Source: a virus. Taken from it: a stretch of DNA of 22,436 nucleotides. The DNA lies in IMG/VR virus record IMGVR_UViG_3300044638_005128, positions 1 to 22,436 of that record. One strand, 5' to 3'. Below, piece by piece: positions 15,455 through 22,200 of this stretch. Made by a program: the position numbers and the translations under genes. Numbering within the stretch: position 1 is the first letter of the stretch; the number at the start of each line of letters is the position of its first letter. The notes under the pieces are model-generated. The model saw only the letters and a program-made list of their open reading frames with translations, was not told the origin of the DNA and did not search any database.

Positions 15455-16239
15455 CACACACCCATTTGTTTGCGTATTTTAGTAGCCGAAATTGCGTGTG
15501 TAGCATCGTCAAAAGACTCCTGCTCAATTTTATATCCTACATCTCGACCATAGGTAATATTTACTACATTAGGCACAAGCTGTATTTCGTACTGACCTTG
15601 ATACAAAGGGTCTAAATCACGCTTGATAAAGTCTTTGACCTGATTGGCCGCAAACGGGTTTGAGCCGTTCCAACCCTGACAGTCTCTAATTTGAATCACA
15701 ACCTGACCAGTCTTTGCCAAGGCTTTTTCAAACAGCTTACGATGACCTTCATGCCAAGGTTGCCATCTGCCAAGCATCTGCACAGTTTCTTTTTGCCAAT
15801 CAAAGACAGGACGTTGGCGGTTGTCCAAGATGTGGGCGGCAATGAACTCACTCCACTTCTCAGCCTTTTGTTCAGTAATCCTAAAGTCATACTGCTCTGG
15901 GGCAACAAACACCTTGTTGGTATCTTCAAATCGGCCTTGATTGATGGTGTCAACCCAGACAGTCCAGTCAGCCTTGAAGTTGTTACGCATCTCAACCAGA
16001 GGGGCAACAAAGTCACAGATAACATAATCCACGTCGTAGCTATCGGCCAACTCGCGCATCCGCAAGCTTTGGCGAATACGTCCTTCATGGGAAAAGTCCC
16101 AATCGTTGTATTTCTTACGAACATCATCAGCGTTCAGCCACATGACTGTTTTGCGCTCGTTTTGCAAATGTTCAAGAATGTGCTGCGCTAGGTAAGTTTT
16201 ACCAGCACCGGGCAAACCCATAACTAGAATTCTTTTCAT
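15454..16239 (-). CDS. Two-domain nucleotide enzyme: APS-kinase-like P-loop kinase + HxGH nucleotidyltransferase (261 aa)
   Basis: Residues 1-140 form a kinase domain: P-loop GLPGAGKT (8-15), then LNADDVR (35-41) and DFSHEGRI (48-55), which match the LDGDNVR and GFSxxDR positions of adenylylsulfate kinases, and CDFVAP (75-80) matching the FISP strand. Residues 150-261 form a nucleotidyltransferase: GRWQPWHEGH (157-166, HxGH class), NPFAANQ (194-200) and ISATKIR (250-256), closest by eye to NMN adenylyltransferase (NadM/NadR style). A pairing of kinase and adenylyltransferase could make PAPS or act in NAD salvage, as NadR does in the opposite domain order. The start has AAGG upstream and overlaps the sulfotransferase stop by 4 nt, which favours PAPS supply. 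Real ATP sulfurylases use a different HxxH context, so sulfate activation is not proven. Confidence 0.75.
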   Translation of the reverse strand: MKRILVMGLPGAGKTYLAQHILEHLQNERKTVMWLNADDVRKKYNDWDFSHEGRIRQSLRMRELADSYDVDYVICDFVAPLVEMRNNFKADWTVWVDTINQGRFEDTNKVFVAPEQYDFRITEQKAEKWSEFIAAHILDNRQRPVFDWQKETVQMLGRWQPWHEGHRKLFEKALAKTGQVVIQIRDCQGWNGSNPFAANQVKDFIKRDLDPLYQGQYEIQLVPNVVNITYGRDVGYKIEQESFDDATHAISATKIRKQMGV

Positions 16240-17057
16240 CCCTTGACCTTATAAAGTTGTTTGATTGCAAACTCTGGTGCGGGGGTGCGCCAAAAGTCTT
16301 TGCCAGCATACTTGTCCCAAATTGATTTAGGAAGAATTGATGGGCGTTCTTGCCATGTTACTTCTTTCCTGACTGTGTGCAGACTTTTCATGTTCAAGGC
16401 CTTGTCATACACCTCATTTTCATACTCAACATTTTTAAAGTCATGTTCGTAATAAGGCTTGCCAATAAACCCGTAAATCTCACGCATCACGCCCTCAGGC
16501 TTTTTGCATAACGATTCGTACTCAACCAACATAATCATGTCAGGGTTTAACAGTAAACCTTCTTCTAGGAAGTAATAGGGCTTGACCACCTGACCTTCCT
16601 TCTTCACATCCATCAAAGCATCGCACCTCGTGGTAACAGTCTGCCTTGCTTCGTCATCTGTTAATGTTGCGCCATACAAAGAATTTTTAGCCGCAATACG
16701 TTCAAAACTATCAAGTATCCAAGGCAAGTCCCGAACACAACAGATAATTTTGGTTTGTGGGTAGAGGTCTTTTAAAAGAGATGTTTTAGCAGTCCAACCT
16801 CGGCTAGTGTCAAATACTGTGTTTGGTGTGACTGCTTTGTAGTAAGCATTAAACAAATCTTTAAGTATCTGTTTGCGTCTTTCTTCATCTACTAAATGGT
16901 TGCTCTCACTGGCCGTAATGACGTTAATGGTTGATGTAACCAAGTTTTGTACTGGCGATGAAATATCTGCATAAAATTCAGGGTTTTGACGCAAGATAGC
17001 CGAAAGCAAGGTTGAGCCTGACCTTGGTAAACCTGAGATAAAGAAGAACTCTTTCAT
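16236..17057 (-). CDS. Sulfotransferase, PAPS-dependent type (273 aa)
   Basis: It would transfer a sulfuryl group from PAPS to an acceptor not identifiable here. The 5'-phosphosulfate loop is ISGLPRSGSTLL (7-18). The 3'-phosphate site is CCVRDLPWILDSFER (106-120), where R109 and S117 are 8 residues apart, as are R130 and S138 in human SULT1A1. The rest matches bacterial sulfotransferase-3 type proteins in length (250-300 aa) and pattern, such as LVEYESLCKKPEGVMREIYGFIG (broken here by VEY and LCKK). I start at ATG 17055-17057, two bases after the upstream TAA, because a further TTG start would add 8 residues before the conserved strand and run into the upstream gene. The gene is coupled by ATGA to the kinase gene. 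A host or virion glycan, or a small molecule, are possible acceptors. Confidence 0.85.
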   Translation of the reverse strand: MKEFFFISGLPRSGSTLLSAILRQNPEFYADISSPVQNLVTSTINVITASESNHLVDEERRKQILKDLFNAYYKAVTPNTVFDTSRGWTAKTSLLKDLYPQTKIICCVRDLPWILDSFERIAAKNSLYGATLTDDEARQTVTTRCDALMDVKKEGQVVKPYYFLEEGLLLNPDMIMLVEYESLCKKPEGVMREIYGFIGKPYYEHDFKNVEYENEVYDKALNMKSLHTVRKEVTWQERPSILPKSIWDKYAGKDFWRTPAPEFAIKQLYKVKG

Positions 17058-17059
17058 GC

Positions 17060-17488
17060 TTAAGATTCTTGTGCAACCCAATTGACTGTGGCTTCATCCC
17101 ATTCATAACGCACATTGCCACCATTTATAACTGCATCAGCGGGTCTTGCTACAGGAGCAGCCCATGACATTGTGTCTAAATAACCAACCCAAGATGGATA
17201 AGGTTTACGGGCTTCATGTTCAGCAGTTCTAGCTGCGGTGTATTCTTCTTCTGTCAATACTTGCAAAACACCCGCAATGGTTGTGTCTGCATCGTCATCG
17301 CAAGTGCCATAGTACTTGGGCGCTGTTAGATATGTGCCATCAGGCGTTGTTGCTACAGGCCAAGTTGAACTGTTATTCCACAAATAAACCCAACCTTTGA
17401 TATCGGGCAGAGATGGCCCGGTGCGTTGCGGCTCTACTGTGCAAGGTATTTTAGTTGCTGCATCTACTTCGGTTATTACAATATACAT
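17060..17488 (-). CDS. Unknown small protein of the tail-fibre region (142 aa)
   Basis: AAGAGA lies 5-10 nt before the start ATG. The product begins MYIVITEVDAATKIPCTVEPQ and carries WVYLWNNSSTWPVA (33-46), an acidic CDDDADTTIAGV segment (63-74), VLTEEEYTAAR (77-87) and a Trp-rich end (RYEWDEATVNWVAQ). It has no signal peptide, TM segment or known catalytic motif. It follows the adhesin and precedes the sulfotransferase by 2 nt. The Trp-rich C-terminus and its place after a fibre recall tail-fibre assembly proteins, but I cannot confirm the family. The composition suggests a compact soluble domain. Confidence 0.6.
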   Translation of the reverse strand: MYIVITEVDAATKIPCTVEPQRTGPSLPDIKGWVYLWNNSSTWPVATTPDGTYLTAPKYYGTCDDDADTTIAGVLQVLTEEEYTAARTAEHEARKPYPSWVGYLDTMSWAAPVARPADAVINGGNVRYEWDEATVNWVAQES

Positions 17489-17544
17489 AATGTCTCTTTT
17501 AATCCAACAAGTTTTGTAAGCTGTCCGTTAAAGAAATTAAAGGC

Positions 17545-19011
17545 TTAAGCTGCCACTCTACGAATTGCTCGAACACGGTTGTATTGAGATTTGTAGTAGT
17601 TGCCGTACTGACGACCGTTACTAAAGTTCTGTAACCATGCTTTTCCGGTAGCAGCAGTATTCTGGGTACTAGACCAGTAATAGCCATTTACATATGCCTC
17701 TGAGTTTGGAATTTGGAATGCTGTTGCCGAAGTTCGTGCAGGTGTTCCAGCCGTGTAGTTTGAAGCCCTAGCTGGTACTGCATTAGGGTTTATGCCTGAA
17801 GCGGTAGAGTTGGATGCTGTGTCGGGTTTTAAATTAAAATAGCAAACGTCAAGCTCATTCTTAGCGGGCATATACCAATCAGAGAACCCGCCAATGGTTA
17901 AACCTTCGCAGAAGAAAGCTGCGGGGTTAGCTGCACTGTTCAGGTTAGCACTATTTGTCGGGCCATTAATATCCGAGTCCGTGCCAGCTACTGCCGACCC
18001 TGTGTTTCTATATCTTATGTTTAAATCTTGTGCGGATGCCGCAGGGCCAACAATTAAGTTGTGCGTAGCTGTACCACCTACACCAATCTGACCAGCAAAA
18101 AATCCGCCACCAAAAGCCGCGCCAATTGCTGGTAGCGGTGTTGTTATTGAATTACTTGCCGCACTTGCCGCACTTTGACCAACAGAGTTAGTTGCTTTAA
18201 CAGTAAATGTGTAACTCGTAGAAGGCGACAAACCGGAAACCGTAATTGTGCCGGAACCGGCTGTTGCCAGCGTACCTGTAATACTACTGGGGGACGATGT
18301 TGCTGTGTACAGTGTGATGGTTGCACCACCATCGCTTGCTGGCGCTGTGTATGCCACAGTTGCTGTGGTTGAGCTAGTCTGTGTAGCTGTACCAATAGTT
18401 GGTGCTCCGGGCACTGTAGCCGCAACAGAAGCTGTAGAGTTTGAATTTGCGCTTACAGCAGATACGGCGTTAGTTGCAGTCACCACGCAACGAATCGTGT
18501 TGCCAACGTCTGCTGCAACCAGCACATACGTACTAGAAGTCGCGCCACTGATATTGGTAGTGACACGTTGCCACTGATATGTAAATGTAGGTGTCGGAAC
18601 ACCAGTCCAAGTGCCATTTGTAGTTGAGAGGGTTTGACCAAAAGTTGCTGTACCTGAAACAACGGGGGCCACGGTATTCACAGGGGCATTACCCGCCACA
18701 GAAGCTGTAGAGTTGGAATTAGCCGAAACACCAGAAGGTGCAACTGAATTGGTAGCCGTTACAACACAGCGAATTGTGTTGGCGTAATCTGCTGCAACAA
18801 GCACGTATGTACTAGAAGTTGCGCCGCTAATATTTACGGCTGAACGTTGCCACTGATATGTAAATGTTGGCGCAGGTGCGCCTAGCCATGTACCGTTGGT
18901 TGTTGTAAGAGTTTGTCCAACGGTGGCCGTGCCGGTAACAGCAGGTGCAACCGTATTTACAGGGGCACTCCCGTAGGAGTTCCCCACAGCCATCATTAGA
19001 ATTCCACTCAT
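17545..19011 (-). CDS. Modular adhesin: two Ig-like + Fn3-like + C-type-lectin-like tip (488 aa)
   Basis: The start overlaps the upstream stop by 4 nt. Residues 16-108 and 109-199 are tandem Ig-like domains (APVNTVAP, then FTYQWQR and ISGATSSTYVLVAAD, then NTIRCVVTATN). Residues 200-292 are Fn3-like (VPGAPTIGTA, GLSPSTSYTFTVKATN). Residues about 300-488 are a head domain with GGFSDWYMPAKNELD and GYYWSST, ending near QYNRVRAIRRVAA, the pattern of DUF1566/Lcl-type C-type-lectin folds. Phage receptor-binding proteins and targets of diversity-generating retroelements (Mtd type) use this lectin fold with a ligand face near the C-terminus. It is probably a tail-fibre or spike tip binding the host surface. 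The tip is rich in AAC and TAC codons. No reverse transcriptase or template repeat is visible in this window. Confidence 0.75.
   Translation of the reverse strand: MSGILMMAVGNSYGSAPVNTVAPAVTGTATVGQTLTTTNGTWLGAPAPTFTYQWQRSAVNISGATSSTYVLVAADYANTIRCVVTATNSVAPSGVSANSNSTASVAGNAPVNTVAPVVSGTATFGQTLSTTNGTWTGVPTPTFTYQWQRVTTNISGATSSTYVLVAADVGNTIRCVVTATNAVSAVSANSNSTASVAATVPGAPTIGTATQTSSTTATVAYTAPASDGGATITLYTATSSPSSITGTLATAGSGTITVSGLSPSTSYTFTVKATNSVGQSAASAASNSITTPLPAIGAAFGGGFFAGQIGVGGTATHNLIVGPAASAQDLNIRYRNTGSAVAGTDSDINGPTNSANLNSAANPAAFFCEGLTIGGFSDWYMPAKNELDVCYFNLKPDTASNSTASGINPNAVPARASNYTAGTPARTSATAFQIPNSEAYVNGYYWSSTQNTAATGKAWLQNFSNGRQYGNYYKSQYNRVRAIRRVAA
18415..18966 (-). repeat. Tandem Ig-like domain repeat in the adhesin (2 x ~92 codons)
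   Basis: Codons 16-108 (18688-18966) and 109-199 (18415-18687) encode Ig-like domains that share long identical runs, such as the ISGATSSTYVLVAAD segment. At DNA level, blocks such as cgttgccactgatatgtaaa occur in both copies. The copies are partly diverged, so the duplication is not very recent. Confidence 0.85.
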
Positions 19012-19886
19012 GTTACGTTACCTGTGACGACACAAACAGTACCAGAAATGAACAACACGTTGCAAATACCGCGTGTTGCCAACGAAATCGTAGCTTTGTC
19101 AGCGTCTGTACCGCCAATGTAAGCCGTAGTAATTGTCATGGTCAATGTGATTGCGCCAGAAGTGTTGTTAAAAATAACAACAGCATCGCCAGCAGCAAAT
19201 GTGGCATCAGGCACAATAATGCTGCCGCCCGTATTAACTTGGATGAGTTCACCAATGTCACCTACAGCAAGCGTATAGCTGGAAGTTTTAGCTGCGCCAG
19301 ACAGAGGAATGTTGAGGTAGCCCAGCGAACCAGATGGTGGCAACGTAACGCTTGTAGATGCGCCAACAGTCAATGTTGTTGGGAAGTTGCCTGAAATTGT
19401 CAGTGTGCTGGCCGCGTTGTTTGCAACGCCTGTACCGCCGTTGGCTGGGCCTAATGTGCCACTTAAAGCAGTTATTAGGCTAGACGCTACTTTAACAAAA
19501 TCAGAACCGTTCCATACCGCCAGACATTCTTCTCCAGCAGCAATCGTAATACCTGCGGTAGGTCCAGTAACACCCTTTAATACAACGGCAGCATCGGACT
19601 GGTTGTCAACAATGTATGCTTTGCTTGAGTTAGGTGCTAGGATATTTCTAGAAACCCCCGGAGTACCCGTTGGAATCAAAATCGCTTTACGCGCTTCATT
19701 AGAAGCACCCGATCCGGTTGTAGAAAGTGTCCAGTTGCCGGATGTCACACTTGCTGTGGCAACGCCTGCAATCGCATCCTCTTCAAGCTGCGTGATGGAG
19801 TTATTGACGGTGTCGCCCCATGTACCGGAGAGTTCTCCGGTAACCGGAAGGGCAAAGCCCAAGAGTGATGTATATGCCGTTGTCAT
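19008..19886 (-). CDS. Tail-fibre-like structural protein (292 aa)
   Basis: TAGGAG lies 5-10 nt before the start and overlaps the upstream stop codon. The N-terminus contains GFALPVTGELSGTWGDTVN (10-28), a motif I recognise from fibre proteins of uncultured phages. Residues about 141-160 contain LSGTLGPANGGTG, a GGTG shaft motif common in phage fibres. The rest is beta-rich with Thr, Ser, Gly and Val in alternation and has little charge (SLGYLNIPLSG, TSSYTLAVGDIGELI). It lies in the fibre cluster and overlaps the adhesin start by 4 nt. A shaft or anchoring part of the same fibre is plausible. It has no enzymatic motif. Confidence 0.65.
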   Translation of the reverse strand: MTTAYTSLLGFALPVTGELSGTWGDTVNNSITQLEEDAIAGVATASVTSGNWTLSTTGSGASNEARKAILIPTGTPGVSRNILAPNSSKAYIVDNQSDAAVVLKGVTGPTAGITIAAGEECLAVWNGSDFVKVASSLITALSGTLGPANGGTGVANNAASTLTISGNFPTTLTVGASTSVTLPPSGSLGYLNIPLSGAAKTSSYTLAVGDIGELIQVNTGGSIIVPDATFAAGDAVVIFNNTSGAITLTMTITTAYIGGTDADKATISLATRGICNVLFISGTVCVVTGNVT

Positions 19887-19895
19887 TTAAAGCTC

Positions 19896-21176
19896 CTAAT
19901 TTGTAGGAATTGTCGTCCACCCTGCGGTTTGGACATCGTTGATATTTTGCCAGTTTGCGGTTTGCGTGTCATCTATTATTTCCCAGAAAGGCCGTGCTGT
20001 GATTAAATCTGTGCCAGTTGCTAATTCATTAATGGAAGCTATAAACGCCGCTGCCGCGGCTAAAGTGTCCGCGCTTACCGCTGCTTCTGCTACCGTTCCT
20101 ATGAAAGCTACTTGCGCCGCAACCACCTCGGTTCCCGTTGCACTCTCAGTAACCGCCGCACTGGCCGAGAAACTACTTACTACTGCATCCGATCCTGTTG
20201 CTGTTTCTTGTATATCACCATACAGTATAAAACTAGAATTTACAGCATCCGTGCCTGTTGCAGTTTCGTCTACCACTGCCGCGTACACAGGGACACTCGA
20301 TATCGCCTCCGTCCCAGTCGCCGTTTCAGTCACTAAAACGGCAACACCGTTTGACCCCGTTATAGTATCTGTTCCCGTTGCACTTTCAGTAATTGAGGGA
20401 CTCACTGTAAGCAATGAATCGACGGCATCCGTTCCTGTAGCCGTCTCGCTAACCAAAACTCCAACACCGTTTGACCCTGTTATAACGTCTGTGCCTGTAG
20501 CTGATTCTAAAACAGATGCCGCAAAAGTAAGTACAGAACTAACCTCCTCTGTTCCAGTTGCTGTTTCAGTGACTAAAACAGCGGACGTTAGTGCTGCTTC
20601 TGTTGCATCGCTACCCGTACTTGTTTCAGTAATCTGCGCCGCAAACACTGATCCTGCTAAAACTTCGTCTGTGCCCGTAGCTGTTTCAGACGAGCTTACG
20701 TTGATTGTCAACGTAGACGTTATGGCGTCTGTAGCAACTGCTATTTCACCGATGCCACCCCAAGCGTTATAGCCCCATGCGCTCTCGCCCCAACCCGTAC
20801 CCGCCACTGCCGCATCGTATATCTCACCACCAGCAAGTGAATCTGAGCCTGTAGCGGTTTCAGTGATAGCCGCGCCCACAGATATAGCAGAAACAACAAC
20901 ATCTGAACCAGTACCTGACTCGACTATCTCTGTGTCGTACAGCGGAGACCCCGCCATAACATCCGTACCTGTCGCAGCTTCGATTACAGCGGAGGTGTAC
21001 AGCTTACTTGTTGTAAGTGCGTCTGTACCTGTGCCTGTCTCACTAACAGTAGGGGCTACGCTAAGCGCAGAAACAACTGCATCTGCTCCGGTGGAGGTTT
21101 CGTCTATGGAGCTAGTAAAGGCGGTAAAACCGCCCCAACCACTTGAGCCCCATGAGCCGTCACCCCACCCGGCCAT
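19896..21176 (-). CDS. 20-residue repeat protein, probable elongated virion fibre (426 aa)
   Basis: After a Gly/Trp N-terminus (GWGDGSWGSSGWGG), the protein consists of about seventeen near-exact 20-residue units with consensus (V/I)xE(T/S)ATGTDAVxS followed by a variable hydrophobic stretch. Residues 124-143 interrupt the array with a second Gly/Trp segment (GWGESAWGYNAWGG) like the N-terminus. The C-terminus has two units of (D)xQTAxW. The strict 20-residue phase and alternating Val/Thr/Ser residues suggest a regular beta structure such as a solenoid or triple beta-helix shaft. ATG follows the upstream TAA by one base, so translation is coupled. Role in the virion fibre is inferred from position between structural genes. 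Ice-binding or adhesin repeats are alternatives. Confidence 0.65.
   Translation of the reverse strand: MAGWGDGSWGSSGWGGFTAFTSSIDETSTGADAVVSALSVAPTVSETGTGTDALTTSKLYTSAVIEAATGTDVMAGSPLYDTEIVESGTGSDVVVSAISVGAAITETATGSDSLAGGEIYDAAVAGTGWGESAWGYNAWGGIGEIAVATDAITSTLTINVSSSETATGTDEVLAGSVFAAQITETSTGSDATEAALTSAVLVTETATGTEEVSSVLTFAASVLESATGTDVITGSNGVGVLVSETATGTDAVDSLLTVSPSITESATGTDTITGSNGVAVLVTETATGTEAISSVPVYAAVVDETATGTDAVNSSFILYGDIQETATGSDAVVSSFSASAAVTESATGTEVVAAQVAFIGTVAEAAVSADTLAAAAAFIASINELATGTDLITARPFWEIIDDTQTANWQNINDVQTAGWTTIPTN
19974..21107 (-). repeat. 60-bp tandem coding repeat array (about 17 units)
   Basis: The array covers codons 24-401 of the repeat protein in 60-bp phase, interrupted once at codons 124-161 by a Gly/Trp spacer plus one degenerate 18-residue unit. 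Most units encode E(T/S)ATG(T/S)(D/E). Two non-adjacent units (around 20340 and 20460, 120 bp apart) share the near-identical DNA run caacaccgtttgacc, which points to a duplication of a two-unit block. This is coding repeat DNA, not CRISPR: there are no spacers of unrelated sequence. Confidence 0.9.
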
Positions 21177-21177
21177 A

Positions 21178-21768
21178 TTAAGCCGCCAAGCTGAATGTGT
21201 ATGTCACAGACAATGTATCGCCGTTAACCACAGAACGGTCACCGGGTGAGCCAAAATCAGCAGCAGAGAACAATGTGCCTGCGTCAAAGCCTGAGTCTGG
21301 TGTCTTTGGGCTACTGCTAGTCAAAAACGCGCCGCCAACAGTTGCTGTTGCATTGATATTAAACACAGCGGGTGAAGCCGTATTAGTAACCACAGATGGG
21401 TTTGCTGTTGTAGCTGTTGCAAGCGTAGCGGCTACGCGAGTTGCATTACTGTAAGGAGCAATTTCTGTCCAACCCGCGTGAGTGGCCATAGTATCGTTAG
21501 CCGCAGGGGTGTTAGAAGCTGCCGCGCCGTACAAACCAAGATACCAAGTGGTGATCTGGGTTACTGAAGTCAGAGCACTACCAGCCATGTAGCGCAGGCC
21601 AGCGTTAACTACCAAGTTATCAGACTCAGCAGTCCACTTCAAGTTACCATCTTTGTCACGGCACTCAACGTGGTATTTGCCAGAAGCTTGTGCAGCTTCA
21701 CCGGCTTTAGTGTTACAGGACAGGCCACCAGAAACAACGTCCGTGGCTTTGGTTTTTTCAATAGTCAT
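21178..21768 (-). CDS. Virion-associated protein, unknown function (196 aa)
   Basis: AAGGAG lies 6-11 nt before ATG and overlaps the upstream stop codon. Residues 30-60 read GKYHVECRDKDGNLKW then AESDNLVVNAGLRYMAG, a conserved opening I recognise from structural proteins of uncultured phages. WYLGLYGAA follows at about 75. The rest is Ala/Thr/Ser/Asn-rich beta-type sequence ending DTLSVTYTFSLAA. No signal peptide or catalytic motif. It sits between a small structural gene and the repeat fibre, so a tail or fibre-base component is likely. Confidence 0.6.
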   Translation of the reverse strand: MTIEKTKATDVVSGGLSCNTKAGEAAQASGKYHVECRDKDGNLKWTAESDNLVVNAGLRYMAGSALTSVTQITTWYLGLYGAAASNTPAANDTMATHAGWTEIAPYSNATRVAATLATATTANPSVVTNTASPAVFNINATATVGGAFLTSSSPKTPDSGFDAGTLFSAADFGSPGDRSVVNGDTLSVTYTFSLAA

Positions 21769-21773
21769 AGTGA

Positions 21774-21779
21774 CTCCTT
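21774..21779 (-). promoter_or_regulatory. Ribosome binding site AAGGAG overlapping upstream stop
   Basis: Read on the minus strand, the stop TAA (21778-21780) of the 140-aa gene is the first part of TAAGGAG, which then places AAGGAG 5 nt before ATG 21766-21768. The strong site fixes the start of the 196-aa gene and links termination of one gene with initiation of the next. The same TAGGAG arrangement occurs at 19893-19898 before the 292-aa fibre gene. Confidence 0.75.
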
Positions 21780-22200
21780 AAGTGATGCGAATGATCGCGT
21801 TAGTGCTATTGGCAGTTGGAAATTGCACAGTAAACGAAGCAACAGATGTTTTATCTGAGCCAAAGTCTAATACACAAACAGTCGGATTAGAACCACCTGA
21901 TTGGTAAATTAAAGCGCCGCGTGCAGTAAGTGGGCCGTACCACGTTACATTAGAAAACGAGATATAGCTAACGTTGTTAGCCGATATTGGTACAACAGAA
22001 ACTGGAAGCGCGATACCACCTGCGGTGTAACCTGTAGCTACAACTTCACCTGTTATGCCAGCGGTATAAACAGCGGTATCTGGGCCTAGTGTTGCTGCAC
22101 CTGTGTACAGCGCCATTTTAAATGAGCCAGACGTAAAGTTGTAGACACCGTTCATTAGTCCGGTGGCAAACGCATTGGTAGCGCCTTGTTCAAGAGCCAT
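21778..22200 (-). CDS. Small virion-type protein, unknown function (140 aa)
   Basis: The start ATG shares its last base with the TGA of the adaptor-like gene (TGATG). The product is low in charge and beta-rich: MALEQGATNAFATGLMNG, then YNFTSGSFKMALYTGAA (20-36), VTWYGPLTARGALIYQSGG (about 85-103), and VCVLDFGSDKTSV (108-120). No TM segment or enzyme motif is seen. Position immediately after the head-tail adaptor-like gene and before other virion genes implies a structural or decoration role. Confidence 0.6.
   Translation of the reverse strand: MALEQGATNAFATGLMNGVYNFTSGSFKMALYTGAATLGPDTAVYTAGITGEVVATGYTAGGIALPVSVVPISANNVSYISFSNVTWYGPLTARGALIYQSGGSNPTVCVLDFGSDKTSVASFTVQFPTANSTNAIIRIT

Noticed and set aside
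15691-16191. Plus-strand open frame (166 codons) opposite the kinase gene
   Set aside because: The minus-strand frame contains a P-loop and an HxGH motif and is coupled to its neighbours; the plus frame has no recognisable motif.
15454-16239. Calling the nucleotidyltransferase domain an ATP sulfurylase
   Set aside because: The GRWQPWHEGH context is NMNAT-like, not the ATP sulfurylase QxRNPxHxxH motif, so complete PAPS synthesis by this protein alone is not supported.
17058-17081. TTG start that would add 8 residues to the sulfotransferase
   Set aside because: It overlaps the upstream gene, has no better ribosome site, and the conserved beta strand and P-loop begin directly after the ATG at 17057.
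19939-20772. Long plus-strand open frame (277 codons) opposite the repeat fibre gene
   Set aside because: It is an antisense shadow of the 60-bp repeat array: it reads SVPVAVS-type repeats in the same phase and has no independent start context or operon fit. The minus frame gives a complete protein with coupled neighbours.
19974-21107. Regularly spaced repeats that could suggest a CRISPR array
   Set aside because: The period is exactly 60 bp within one long open reading frame, the units are diverged copies of a coding unit, and there are no unrelated spacers or cas genes.
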